The position numbers were made by a program, and so were the translations under genes. From Siphlonurus alternatus (lineage: Eukaryota > Arthropoda > Insecta > Ephemeroptera > Siphlonuridae), in contig OX463778.1 in NCBI GenBank assembly GCA_949825025.1, positions 2,370,501-2,434,500 on the forward strand: a DNA stretch of 64,000 nucleotides, written 5' to 3'. The notes under the pieces were generated by a model. The model had not been told where the DNA came from. It ran no database searches and worked only from the letters and a program-made list of their open reading frames with translations. Positions 44,943 through 59,900 of this stretch are shown here, piece by piece; position 1 is the stretch's first letter, and the number at the start of each line of letters is the position of its first letter.

Positions 44943-47900
44943 CTGCGAAATAATTTATTATTAACCAATATTTTACAATTTAAAAAGAATAGCAATTAAT
45001 TAGTCATGATAAATTATTTAATAAAATCTGCCTGGACATATTACCTCGCTATGCACAAGCAGAGAATCTGTGCAGAAGAAATATAATTAGGTTGCTGCAT
45101 GCCATTTTTTTAGTAGCTCAATCGAAAGAGGAGGTTGAGAAATGCATCTATGAATTTTATGCGATTTTTTTTAGTAATGCATCATACTTAAAATGGAGAT
45201 GATAAGAGATCACGTGACCTGGAGGCGCCTGCCGCAACGCCTATGACGTCATTACATTCTTTGGTTTATCTGTATAACACATGTAAACAATTATTGCATT
45301 GTTGCTTGTTTATTAAAAATTAGTATTTGTTTCCATAGCAACGTGGTTGTTTACAAGCATTATATAGTTGAACCAAAGAATGTAATGACGTCATAGGCGT
45401 TGCGGACAAAGCCTCCAGGTCACGTGACCTCTTTTCATCCCTATTTTAGATATGATGCAGTATGAATAAAAATCGCATAAAATTCACAGGTGTATTTTTC
45501 AACCTCCTCTTTCAATTGAGCTACTAAAAAAATGGTATGCAGCAACCTAATTCTCACAAATACACGGACTATAATTTTAAATTAACGTAATTATTGTGTG
45601 TGTGTTATTATATTATTTAATCTATTAACTACTCTTTTTCTGCCTATGATTTGCTCGAAGAATTTTAAATTTTAATTGAAAAATACTGTACCGCAAAACA
45701 TGCATGCTCAAAAGGTTGCCTACCTTTCAGGTGCTGACTTTGGCCTGATTAATATATTTGTGACATATCTTATCCAATTATCACAGTAGAAGATTATATA
45801 TTAATTTGTTAGTAATTATTTAACAGGAAAATAGGTGAACTAAGAATCGTTTAACATGGAGATTTCGGTAAGACTTGTGCTCTAAACGTCACGTCCTAAC
45901 ACCAAGCTAATGTCCTCACTTCTCCTGACGCAGTAGCAGACCCCACCGAGCGCCACGACGAGCGCCGTGGCCGTGATGAGCAGCGGCACGAGCACGTGCG
46001 CCTCCAGCACGCCCGAGCTGCCCTCCTCCTCCACGGGACGAACCATGTCGTGCGACGAAGACACCCCTGGAACACGCGGGAAATTTAAAAACTTTCTTCC
46101 TATCAGTGGAGTACCGATCTCAATTTTTTTTATTGTAGAAATGGATAGAGGGTGCATTTTTTTTCTGATTTTTTTCCGATATTTTAGAGTCCAGGAATTA
46201 CTTTTTTTTTAAAATATTGAAAGTATAAAACATTAATTTAATAACGTCACGAGGCGGCACTTCTTAATAAATGAATGGAATTTTGTCGCTACAAAAAGGG
46301 GCGTGGTCCTTTAAACCGAAGTTTCAATTTTTTAGAAATAGTCCTGGGCTCTAACAAAATTGAATAAATCAGAGTGCCATACTTTGCGTCCTCAATTCAT
46401 TTCTGTAGTAAAAAAAAAAGTTAGCACTCACAATTTTTAAAAGTTTTTTTAGTTACATAATCTAAAATTAAAAAACTAAATTTGCTAGTTCCGCTAATCA
46501 GCTGTTACCTCCATACTGGTGCAGCGTGCTGAAGTCAAACTCCGCCACGGTGTGTCCCGCATTGTTGTGAGCGGTCACCCTGAGCAGGTACCTGGAGTCA
46601 GGGTCCAGACCCTCCACCTGGTACCGCGGCTGTGGTGGCACGCTACTAGAAACTGCACACGAGGAGCTGGCGTTAGAAACAAGGACTTCGGGACATGGAC
46701 AATTATAATAATATATTGATTAAATTAATCATACCATGTGTGATTTCAATCGTCTAATTTTTAGTAATATTAGAATCCATTGGACCATTGGGTGCTCTAT
46801 TTTAGATTGATTTAATTGTATTTCTGTTATTATTTTTAATAACGATAAAAAATTGATATTAAAATAACATTTTTTTACTTAAGCTGGTATATTATACAGT
46901 ACAACTTTTCCAATTATTGTATACATTTTTCCTTACAAGAAAATTTCAGCTCCATTTCTTTGTAGGTATTTGAAATTTTTAAGGCTTTAAGTTAACAATG
47001 AAATTGCCAGTACAAAGTCATGCACCATGTTCGCCATCCTGTGATGACGTCACTCACCGGTGTGCCAGTCCCCGCCCGGCCGCTTGAAGTCCACGGTGAA
47101 GAACAGGATGGGACAGCCGCCGTCCGACCACGTGTTCAAGTAGAGCGTCACCGCTGAGGTGTTCACCTGCAAGAACTGACTCTTGGAGGGCGCCACCGGT
47201 CGGGAGCCAGACGTGCGCGCGCTCTCAGGCTTGCTGGCCGCGCCGCTGCCGATCTTGTTGAACGCTGAAGGACATACAGGCGAATATTAGCTCCATGGAA
47301 CTTAATAAATGATAAAATATTATTAATGAGACATTAGAATGTGAAAATTTTAGTGGCTTAATCGAAAGAAGGGGTAAAAATATGGTGCTGTGAATTTTTT
47401 CAGATTTTTCTGAGACCGGGGACTATTTTTAAAAAATTATTGAAAGTCTATTTTGATGACGTCACGGGCGGCACTCCTTAAGAAAAAGGATAGGCAAGTG
47501 CCGCCCGTGATGTCATAAATTAGACTTTCAATATCATTTTTTAAAAATAGTTCCCGGTCTCAGAAAAATCTGAAAAAATTCACAGTACCCGATTAAGCCA
47601 CTAAAATTTTCACATTCTAACATCTCATTAAAATATAAAATTGAAACAATTTTGAGTCTAAATTAATACAATGTTTCGTCAGTCTACAAGTAAAATAATG
47701 CATTATAATTACATGATGCATGATTAAAAGTAATTTCGTCTGTTTTTGAGAGGTGGGGTACGAAATTAGAGATATTTTTTAAGCTGGTCTGTTTTTATTT
47801 AAATTTATACTATTATATTTATTTTTCCATTAATTATCCTCTCATTAAATTAACTGTACTAAAAACGTCAATAAAAGCAAACAAGTAGTATAGGAGGTCA

Positions 47901-50900
47901 ACTTAAAATCATACTAGTGAAATGGTAAGATAAAACGAATTAATGTAATGTAAATATGAAGCAAATTTAGCTGACCTGTGAGTCTGAAATGGTATTGCGA
48001 GCCGCACTGCAGCCCGTCCAGCAGGTGGGTGGTGAGTCGCCGGTCTACCGTCACGTCCTCCCACTCGGCCCCGCCCCCCTCGCGCCGGAACGACAGCAGG
48101 AAGCCGCGCACTGGCGAGCCGCCGTTGTCACCCTGCTTCCATTGCAGCTGCACCGTGCTGGCAGTCACCGCCGTGGCCAGCAGGATCGGCAGCGTCGGGG
48201 GAACTGAGGAAACCGAGGTTAGTGGGTCGTGCGGGTGGAGAGGGCGTTTGGGATAACACTAAATTTGGTATTAACGTAAAATATTTTGCTATCTTCTTTC
48301 TCTCCCTCTCTTTTAAAATATCCCGGAATAAAGAACTATCTGCTTACCACGATTCCATTGCAATAATGATGATCTATATAGGTACTATTTTACGTGAGCG
48401 CAATTATAAGCTGTATATTGTTATAAAATAAAGCTCGTAATTGCACTCACTTGAAATAGCACATAGCTCATTATTCCGGACGAAGAAACGATATTTATTA
48501 TATTCTTGTTAATAAACCATATTCAAAAATTATTAATTAAAATTAGTTAGATTCCTATTGTAAAATATCATAAATACTTTTGTACTTCTATGTGTTTTTC
48601 TATTTTAACTTCATTTTAATTGACTAAGATTTTTTTACTGTTGTCTGGAATATACAATACTGATGTCTAATCTCACCTTGCACGTGCAGAGCGTAAGTGA
48701 TCTGGTCTGAGCCGAGATTGTTGCGGGCGTGGCACGAGTAGTTGCCCTCGTGCGAGCGCTGCACGTTCTGTATGAGCAGCGTGTTGTCTGACGTCACCAC
48801 CATCCTGCAAACACGTGTGTAAGTTGCTTGCTCGACACGTGTCGTGCGGATTGTTACCTAGAGTCCTTCTGGACCTTCATGTCGCTCTTCTTCCACTCGA
48901 CGGAAGGTCGCGGCACGCCCACCACCTGGCAAGAGAGTCGCACGTCAACCTTCCAGGGGACCGTCACCACCTGGCCGAACGAAACGATCGCCGCTGGAAC
49001 TGAGAGAAATTGTTATTATTATAACGTTAGATAGATGGGATATTTTTGTTATAATTATCTCTCCAACTATATACTATTATATATATATAAGTTTCGGACG
49101 CGAAAACTTTTTTAATGGCAGAATTGAAAAAAAAATAAATAAATAAATAAAAAAATAAATTTATAAATAAAAATGAAACGAGCATGCATGCATAACGTCA
49201 TATTATTACAATCTCCAAATTAAATAAAATAAGTTAAGAATTTTCGTGCAATTATAATTTATCCCTACTTATAGTCAAACAAGGGAAGAAAATTGGTATT
49301 TTTCTTTATTCAGTGTTGGAAACCCTTAAAAAAAATCTGTTGCAAAAACAACAACACTGCATCGATGATCGTTACATGATCATACAACGTAAATATAGAA
49401 TACGAAAGACATGACATCCTCTCACGTACCGACGGAGCTGGGGAAGAGTTGAACTACGGGGGTGCTGGGACCTTGGCCGACCTTGGTGGAGGCGGTCACC
49501 CACGCCTCGTAGCTCTCTCGCTTCTTCAGGTCCTGGGCCGTGTACTGCAGCTGTTGCGGCGTCAGGGTCCACTTGGACACCTTGCCGGCGTCCTTGCTGG
49601 AGCCCTCGAGGGTGCGCACGTGCACCGTGTACTTGGTGATCACGCCGTTCGGGCGGCGGGGAGGCAGCCAGCTGATCACCACCGCCGTGGTGGAGCTTGC
49701 AGACGCCTTCACACGCTCTGGGGACTCTGGAACTGTTCGTCACATGGGTCAGAGCACGTGGCAACTGCAGTTTTATCAGTTTTTACAGTTTTATCATTTT
49801 CGAACTACCCGGTGGTTATTACATGGCTTTTTAGGCATTTTCTAACTATTATCATGCTAAAATTTTATATTACTATTGAGAGCCGAGTTTTTGAAAAGTA
49901 AAAAAAAAAAAAAAATAGTTCGAAGGAACAAAGTAAAAAATGCAAAGAATGTTCGGTGTTACAAAATTATAACATGTACATAATATTCTTATGATGGTTG
50001 GTTTAAAAATAGTTTTATTATTTTTTATGCAGTTTTAGTATTTTTAAAATACCTTTGGTTCATTACATGGCTCTTGTACATTTATTCAGCTGATTATACA
50101 ATTGTCCCTCGGAAAATTTACCTTTTTGGCCTTGTTACTGTAAGAACACAGGCAAGGTGCTTTATTATTTTTTTTTTTGGAAACATGAATAGAAGGTGCA
50201 AAGTGCACTCTGATTTTTTTCAGATTTTTTAAAGGTCCGGGAAGTATTGCTAAAAAGTTTTGGCAAGATCGGGTTTGAACCCACATTCCTTTTAGGTCCC
50301 GTCCTTTTATTAAGAGAGGCGTCAAGAGGCATCACTCTCTGTACTTTCATGCAATAATTTTTTAAAAATAGTTCCCAGGCTCTAAAAAATCTGAAGAAAA
50401 TCAGAGTAACTTAACTTTGCAGTTTACACCTTCTATCCATTTCTGCAATAAAAAAAAATTTGATTCTTTCACCATTCAAATTTTTTTTTTGCAAAAACAT
50501 TTTTTTAAGACAGATTGATTAAATATAGCATAGCAACAACTACATTATTGATAATTCGTGTTTGAAATACATTGAAATTAGAATTACAGAAAAAGTTAGC
50601 GTACCCGTCTCCTCGGTCTTGCAGAAGACTGGCGGAGAGCGCACGCCGTCGCCCGCACGCGTGAAGGCGAGCAGCTGCACGCTGTAGTTGGTGAAGTGTT
50701 GCAGGCCGTGCAGGACGCTCGTGAGGGCGCTTGTCACCTTGCTCTCGCTCGAGATCAGCGTGTCTGGCGAACACGAGACACGAAATTGTGAGTGGGATAC
50801 AAAACTCGATAATGTGGAAACTTCAACTCCAAGATTTTGCATACAATTCAACATTAGAAAATGTTTCTCTAAGTTTGTGTTACATAATTGGAAAAATAAA

Positions 50901-53900
50901 TGTTCTGATTTATTGTAAACGCTGTTTGCCACTTTTATCCAGTATTTAAAATAATTTTATTTTTTATTTATAATTTAAGATTCATAATTTTTTTTATATT
51001 TTTTTAGCAGCTCTACGACAGATGGAATTGCAAGTGTACGCTGAAAATATCATAACATATCATTTGCAGCCTTATAGTCTCCATAACTTTTGTCAATATC
51101 ATGTCCAAATTTTCATACGCCCCTGCATGGATGCGATGATTGCATTGGAGATTAAAAAAGCTGCAAATTGACACTTGTGAATAAAATTTGTTTCGTTAAA
51201 TGACTTCACAATGACCGATCTCATTGTTTTGACGTACCATGCCACTCCTCGGCGGGCTCGTAGAAGATTTTGTATCCCTGGATGAGGCCGTGCGCGCGAC
51301 TCAGGGGCGGGGGCTGCCAGCTGACCTGCAGACTCTGCGAGGTGAGGGACGAACACTGCACGTCCTGAGGAGACGAGCTGGGCACTGAAACGGCGGACAG
51401 TGCTGGGTTAGTGTCCAGACGGAGCTTTGAGGGAACGTGACGCAGGCAGTGTACTTTACCTTGGGAAGAAATTGTATTAATTTAATAAAACACAATTAAC
51501 AGATGGAATGATTGAAGAAACTCCTTTTTTGAATTTCCTTCACTCTAAACATTTTTTTGGCTGATTATCAGTGTATTCTTGACATTTTTTAAGAAGATTT
51601 CTTTAAATCATTATTTTTTGGGTGTTTCTTTATGTATTTTCAGTAGTCAGTAGTTGAATATACTGAATCAAATTTGATTCGATGCAAAATGTATAATTAA
51701 CATAAAAACTTTTAATATACTATATCTATATAAAATTATTGAGTGAAAATTAGTCTATTTTTTGAGTTTTAATAAAAATGTTGTGTTTTGAAGATTTTTT
51801 TTAAATGTTATTTGATAATAATAGTTGCTGGACTCAGACAAATCAGACTATCATCAAGGTAATTAAGTGCTCCATTGACTGTCCATTGATTGGCTCACCG
51901 TCCTCGAGGGTTAGCGCAGTGAGAGGGTCCGAGCGCGGTCCGTCCCCGATGTTGTTGAAGGCCTGCACCACCACGCTGTACTTGGTGAACTTCTCGAGCG
52001 AGCCCAACCGGAAGTCACCCGGCATGTCCCCCGTCAGAGACACCCGGGTCATGTTGTAGCCCATCTCCTGCAACCTGCAACATGTGTGACGTCACAGAGT
52101 CGAATATTCGGAGGAAGAAACCATAGAGTGAAAAATCACATCAGTTGTTATTATATTATGTCGTGGTGGTATAAAGAGAACGGTAGTCACACTAATAAAA
52201 TAATTGACATTGAAGAGAGACGATGAAAAGAAAAAAATGATACTATAAAATGTTGTCTACAATAAATTCATTGATTCTCAAATTATCAAATATACAAACT
52301 GCATTACACATTATAAAACTATTTTTCTCATTCATCACCATAATTATGAGACCCATGCAGGCTTAGGCATACTTGCATTTGCCATAAATTGATAATTCCT
52401 ATTATATAAATGTAAGATGATTGTAAAACAGCACCTATCTATAACGCTCCCGGCCTTGGTAGGATTGTATTGTTATTTTTTATAAATAAAAATATTTTAT
52501 CTTAATTAATTTAATTATTGAAAATATAACTTATCCACAGAAATAATTGCTTCTTACGTTCAAGATTTGTTGAAAACGAATTATCATGTAAGAGACAAGG
52601 CAGGTGATGCTAAAAGAGACAACAAGTTACCACATGCTCACCCCTGACTGTACTTCTTGTAGCCGACGTTGTAGCCGAGGATTTCTCCGTTCCAGAGCTC
52701 GCGGTCCGGCGGCTGCCACGTTACCCTGAGCTGCGTGGAGGACACTGCCTCAGCGGCCACCTGCACGGGAGGTCCCGCGGGCTTCTCGCCTGACGTCATG
52801 CCCTGGAGCAGAAACCACGTGACTTGGGAAATGTATTACATTTTGCAGGTTTTATAAGGTTGGGCAACATCCGCAAAACAGATCCTGCATTCTTAAGTAT
52901 ACTGTATTATAGATTACAGGATAGCACAGGTATAATTCACATATATATGATATATTTTCATTTCGGTAGGTTGGTAGGACTATATTTTTTATAATTAACA
53001 ATAAATACTATTTAAAAAAAAATTGATTTTAGCTCATTCAACTCAAAATACTTAAAAAATATTAAAAATTAATATTTTGCTCCTGCAGCATATGCAACCT
53101 GCTTTGTTTAGATGCTCTGCAAGTTGCCTAACTTACAAGGATGATTAAAGCCAGGAAGAAATTTTAGTTGATGATTCTTTTAATCCTGGTGTTGTAATTT
53201 TATCAAAATAAATTCACTCATAGAATTGTAATTTTTTAATCGTGGTTACATAACACTCACGTGCAGAACGTCGCTGGGTGCGCTGGTGCCCAGCTGATTC
53301 TCCGCGTACAGTCGGAACTGGTACATGGTGGCCGGCTTGAGGCCCTCCACAGTGACCGCCGTCTTCTCTCCGGACACCACTTTCTGGGCGTTGTGATCGT
53401 GCCACACGTCTGCAACGAAAGAAGCACCACGTCAGAGTTGGTGGTAATGTCAAATCGATGGTTTTAAACTATACGTATACATTCGAAGCAATTTTAATAT
53501 AAAGGCGCCTCACTCAACATTGTACAATATATTATAATTATGCCTACTAATAACTCAAGAACTGTATCTATTCGATTTGAAAATGTGATATATTTAGAAT
53601 ATATTTATATGAAATTATTTTAAGGGATTTAACGGCTTGAGATAGATCTAGAGTTATAATACATTAATATGTTCAATTCGACAATCCTCAATAAAAGGTA
53701 ATTTAAAAAATATTATCCTAATTTTAAATTTAATCCAGGTGTGTACAGCTTAATTGTCAAAGAATTAGCTGTATATTAATTAACTTTTAGTGTTGGCATG
53801 TAAGACATTTCCATTTTAACACAAATCCCATCCTGATCGATGTATGTTGAAGCCTCCTGTCATCATTGGTGTACCGTTTGCCTCCTTGAACTGCAGCACG

Positions 53901-56900
53901 TAATTGGTGATGGGGATGTTTCCGTCCGTGGCGCTCGCCCACGCCAGCACGATTGAGCGGCTCGTCTGCTCCGCCACGTGCAGGTTGCGCGGGAAGTTCG
54001 GGGGCTCTGAAAACACGATTTCGTGTTATATGACGTGGTTTTCAGTTCTATTATGTGAAAATGCATTGAGGTAAAGAGGAGCCAAGTGTGTCTCCAAGTC
54101 GAAATCAATCTTACTCCATGTACATCGCAACACTGTTTCAACTGAAATGAAACATTGGGGGACATTCACAATGCATTTTAGCCCCTCTTAAGCCTCAATT
54201 TTTACCCCGGGTTAAGTCGAATATTAAACATGGTGCCAAAATATGGGCTATAAACATGATATTAAAAATGTGTTCTAAATTGGTGCTAACGTATCTATTT
54301 ATCTATTTAGCATGGAAACCAATTTAGCCCACATCTTTAGTACCATGTTTAGCCCCTGTTTTAGCACGTACCATGTTTAGTATACTTGATTTAACCCGGT
54401 ATAAAAATCAACAATAAATTGGGGCTAAATTTCTTTGTGAATGCCCCCCATTTTGCATTATATTTATTTGCTTTATGAAGATATAACATAATTTATGCAA
54501 CGAGACCCACCCTGCACGAGCAGCTGTGTGGATAGCTGATCCTGACCGAACGCGTTGCTGGCCACACACACGTACTCGCCGCGGTCCCGATGTGTCGCCT
54601 CCACGATGCTCAGCTCGGACACCGCGCCCCCCGTCCCCCCGTGTGCAGGGGTGTTCTTGATGGAGAACCTGCGGACAAGAAGGTGTCAGTTCCTCGGGGG
54701 AAGGTTGGGGTGGTTAATGGGTATTATGTTTCATGTTAACCTCGGGACAGCATCAAATTTAGCCCCTGTTAATTTACTGAAGGTGCAGATACGAAGACAA
54801 GTTTTTTTTTTTTTTTTCTTGAGGAAGGGGGGGATAAGAAAATACCCATAGCCTTGTCAGCATCAATAAAATTTTGGGGGGCACCAAGCGGCCATAAAAT
54901 ATAAAATATTTTGATGATGTTAATAAACGGAGCATTCCATGAATAAAGGTTGTACAGTGTCGTGGCGTATACAAAAATAACAGAAAGCTTGTGGGACTGT
55001 TGAAATACCATCAAGAAATTGTTTGTTGCAGATTTTTTGAGTAATCAAATACATGCCAAATTGTTGCGTATAGCTTTGGCTTAAGCTACATGAAATTTGC
55101 TGAAAGGTGGTAACTGAACATCCCCTTAGTTTTGATATCGAAGGTATTGTATCGTTACAATGCAGCAAATTATCTATTTCATATCTTTCACACCATCTTA
55201 GTTATTTTTTCCCATTGTTATATTTTTGTCTTTAAACCATAGTTGAAATTTGTTGCAATATTGATTTTTTGTTAAGATAAGATTTGTTACAAATATATTA
55301 TTCGAATCAGTCAAACGTCACAATAACACAAAAAAAACTAGACGTTTTGTAGCTCTTTATTCACCTAACAGTTCAATAAATCACCGTCAGATAATGCTAG
55401 TAGCGTCGTTGCAAAAACAAAAACGTTTTGCCGAACAAAAAGTCCCACTTTTCATTCTAACTGACCATGAATTTGGTGAGCTTACTGCAAAAAAACATTG
55501 ATTATTTCATTTGGCATCGATCAGAGGGACACAAAAAGTAAATTTCCTGTTTTCTGTGCCATGTTTAGCGACGGAAGCGAGATATAAATCTTTAACTGTC
55601 AACGTTTTGTTGTTTAAAATTTATATGCATGAGATCTTTTTCAATTTAATAGAATTATATAAGAAGTACGACGATATTTTTACGAACAAAAAATTAAAAT
55701 GCTAAAAATTGATTTATTTGAAGCCTTATTGTTTTAAAATCTACATTATTACTTCAAAATTGTTTATAATATTTTGTTGTGACTCAGTGAAAATTCTTAC
55801 ACTCGATTATTTTTATAGATGGATTAATTTGATTTTTAAACTAAACTCTGATCATCTGAATCTATTTTCATTGTTATTTTGTTATACAATGAAAATCAAG
55901 AAATTTAAATCAAAAGTCTTAGTAAAAAGTGTTCATACACTATGATCTACTCAATCGAGTGTTATTAAAAAATATAATTACATCCATTTGCAATACTAAT
56001 GGAGTATCGACCTCAAGTTTTTTTATTGCAGAAATGAATAGAGAGTGCAAAGTTATGCTACCCTGATTTTTTTTCAGATTTTTTAGAGTCCGGGAACTAT
56101 TTTTAATAAAATATTGAAAGTTATTTTTGTGACGTCACGAGACGCCGCTCCTTAAGAAAAAGATAGAACTTGCCACCTCATGACGTCACAAAAAGGAACT
56201 TCAATAATTTTTTAAAAATAGTTCCCGGTCTGTAAAAAATCTGAAAAAAATCAGGGTAGCATAACTTTTTACCCTCTATCCATTTCTGCAATAAAAAATT
56301 GAGGCCGATACTCCATTATATATTGTTGCTCTGTGCACACCACATTAACATTTCAATGTCATAGTGACCTGTTATCGAAGGTGGGGTCGATGCGGACGCC
56401 CCTGACGGACCAGTTGATGTCCATGGGGTTGTCGCCCTCAGCCTCGCAGCGAAGATGCACAGTGTCTCCCTTACGCACCGTCTCTGCCGGCCGGACCTCC
56501 TGCTTGAAGCGCGGGGCCGCTGGGGAACATCGGTCAACGTCACAACAAAACAAGAGAGGAGTGTTTTCTTGTGTAAAAAATTTGAAATAAGCAGGCATGA
56601 TTCAGAAAAAAATTTATATCAATCTTGAAAAAAGTGATGGGAAAGAACAGTCCAAGAAATATTGGCAAAGTACAGAGGGAAGCGTCAATATTACTTCTTA
56701 ATAAAAAAGATACCGACTAAAAGGGGCGTGGGTTCAAATCCAACCTTGGTAAAAGTTTTTAGCAAAATTTCCTGACGTTTAAATAATCTAAAAAAAAAAA
56801 AAAAATTCAGGATAATATAATTTGATGCACTCCTGCAATACAATTTTTCATGCAGTTTGTCAATATATAATCAGGAGGGAGGGGGGACGAACTTCTCTTG

Positions 56901-59900
56901 GATTCAGTGGATTAAGACGTAAACATCTGGTGCGAACTCCTGCTACCCACATAGTTCAATTTAATGTTAACTATCCTAAGACATTGGTCCTACTCACCGT
57001 GTACGTTGAGGTGAATGACCTTGCTGAGTCCAGCGCCGATGCCGTTGCTGGCCTGGCACAGAAAGTAGCCCTCGTTCTCCTCACTGGCCCGCGAGATCAC
57101 CAGAGAACCGTTCTCCATGACGCGGAGTCGCTGGCTGCGGTAACCGATCTCGCGGTAGTCACCAGGTTGGTTCCCTGAGTCACAACATGGTTAATGTCCC
57201 GCAGGATATGTGACAACGTGGGTACCAGGGAAAAATTGCCGCAGAAAATTTTGGCAAAAAAATCTTTTCGAATATTTAAAAATTAATATCTGCCTAACTT
57301 TCCATACTTTGTAATGAGTAATGACATTTTAAAATTTTAAAGTCCTGAGTACAGAGTAAATTCTAATACAAATTAATACAAATTATTTTAAATTATCGAA
57401 TTATCGGGCAAGACACGGAGACTGCAAGCAGAGAGAACAGAGAGTAAAAGGCTGCAATATGATAGCCATCTTGGAGAATTAAAAATTGTTGCTTCCCGCG
57501 CGGCGGAGAACGATTTTACAACCAACATGGCCGTCATATGACATTGAAGCAAGTGCGCCTTTCTCGTCCCATGCACTTAACCCCCATGGAAAAGCACCTG
57601 TAACCTGCCTGCGATGTTCGCGAACCTTCGCTCCACGAAAACCCCTGACTCCACAACGTACCGATCGCCTGTTTCCACGTGATGGAGGGCTTGGGGAAGC
57701 CATCCACTTGACACTGCAGTACCACGGGCTTGCCGAGGATGACCGTCTGGTCCGTGGGCTCCACCAGCCAGCGCGGGGGGACTGCGCAGGACACACGCGC
57801 ACGTCAGAACAACGTCACCAGAGCAGACACAGGGTTCTTATGATGATCGTCTAGCAAGTCAGTAAGGTTCATAATCGCCTGATTTTAAATGAGAAAATAA
57901 ATTATTCACAAGGCAATTATATAGAACCAAAATGAAATATGTTAATATGTGATGTTATTTAAAAAAAAAATTATTAAAAATGTTTCGTACGGCAAATAGT
58001 TTTAGTACTTTTTTTTGTGAGAAAATGTAAGCTTGGTTGTTTGCTTGGCGATCATCATCAGAACTATAGATGATCAACACTTATTATATTTTTACACTTC
58101 ATTGTACATTTTTAATTCACAACTTGGTAAAATAATAAATTTTTACATGAAAAATCAAAATATCTCTTCACAACTATATCATATTAATTTTTATTTAATT
58201 ATTTTTAAGACACTTTAATGTTCTTAATTTTTGCTATTAATTTTTTCTAGTGCTAATATATAAAAATGTGATTGAATTTAAAATTGAAAAATGTGCATTT
58301 TAAATTTACAAACTACAAAGAAAAAAATGTAACGAACGATCTATATCATAATATAAACATTTATTAAACAATATACAAGATGTTAAATTTTTATAGTTTA
58401 TTAAATCTAGTGAGAATAATTGAGGATATCCATCAAGCTCTTAAAAGCACTGATTTAGTTTTAGCAGTATCAGTGGATAAATTAGATACATTGGAATGGC
58501 GCTAATAATGGGGGACATTCACAAAGCACTTTAACCCCCACTTTAGCCCCGATTTTTAACCCTGGTGCTAAACATGGTACTAAACCAGGGGCTAACCATG
58601 TTAAGCTCATAGCTTAGCACCATGTTTAGCACCAGGGTTAAAAATCGGGGCTAAATTGGGGGTTAAAGTGCTTTGTGAATGTCCCCCAATGTGTGCTAAA
58701 TTTGGCACTAAAAAGCTTTTTGAATATCCTCACAGTTTACAGGAAAAATGTATAGGCCTATTGATGTGTTAAGCAAATAAAAATACCTGTAAATAAAAAC
58801 AAAAATATTAAAAAAAAAACTCAGGAGTTAGCAACATTTTTACCCGTTAGAGTGAGTATGCTATAAAGTGTATACAAAGACAGTCCAATCGATTCTCTGT
58901 TACATAATCTTAATTACATTGTAACAATATTATTTACATGAATTTACACGTTTGAACTGTCTTGATGTATACAATATATTTAATATTTACAGTGAGAGTT
59001 GGTTCTCATTATTTTACTTGTGCATTTATCATACAATTTATACATTATTTATATATTTAAGAAGAAATGTTTTAAACTTTTATTTAAATTTTGATACAAA
59101 GGATATGGGTTGAAATTTGATTGGCGTAGTATGTTATTTACATGCAATAAATGTCTTGGTATTTTCATATGTGTATTCCTTTTGAGATAATGTTTTGAGT
59201 CTGCATATTACATTTATATTGGATTTTCAAAGAAAAAGGAGGAACTTTGTATATAAAACAGTTTATCCTTGAGAAAATGTTATCCTATTACATTATTAAA
59301 ATGTCTATATTGTTTTTCACTTAACTATATCAAAATGAAAATACCAAATTCTTAGATATTTTTTGACATATTTTTTTTATATATACTGAAAAGTTATTGG
59401 AAAACAAATGGATTTTTATTGTAAAAATACGAGTATTTAATGATTTTTAAATATAATTTGTAATTTTGAAATTATTTAATGCAATTTTTAAAAATATTAG
59501 TTATAATGAAAAATATTATTTAGGAAATATCCGAATGTTTCCTATAAATTTCTCAGATAATGTACAGTATATTGCACAAAAAACGAAACATTTCTAGCGA
59601 TTGATTCAATTTTTTGTACAATCTACTCTACACACATAATGTTAGGGTAGGTGGGGTGTGAAGTGTACTGTACCTTGTGTGGTGGTATCCACATTGTTGT
59701 TCGTATTACAATGTTGTCGCACGTGTTGTACTCAACAATACATCATGCACTAGACGAGTGTGCAAGTACTAACGCAAGCAGCAGCACAAAAAAAAACAAG
59801 ACTTTTTCATCTTCAAAATAATATTTTTTGATTACCATAAATAATAAGTAAACTTATTTTGAAATTAATTCAAAATATTTTTCAGTTATACGTTTGACTT

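Noticed and set aside
55511..55945. Two + strand frames of 64 and 78 codons in a Dscam intron
   Set aside because: Low-complexity, Phe/Ile/Lys-rich translations typical of AT-rich non-coding DNA, with no splice or domain support.
56700..56760. A tRNA gene suggested by GGGTTCAAATCC
   Set aside because: No A box, acceptor stem or anticodon arm could be drawn, and similar sequences occur inside several MITEs.
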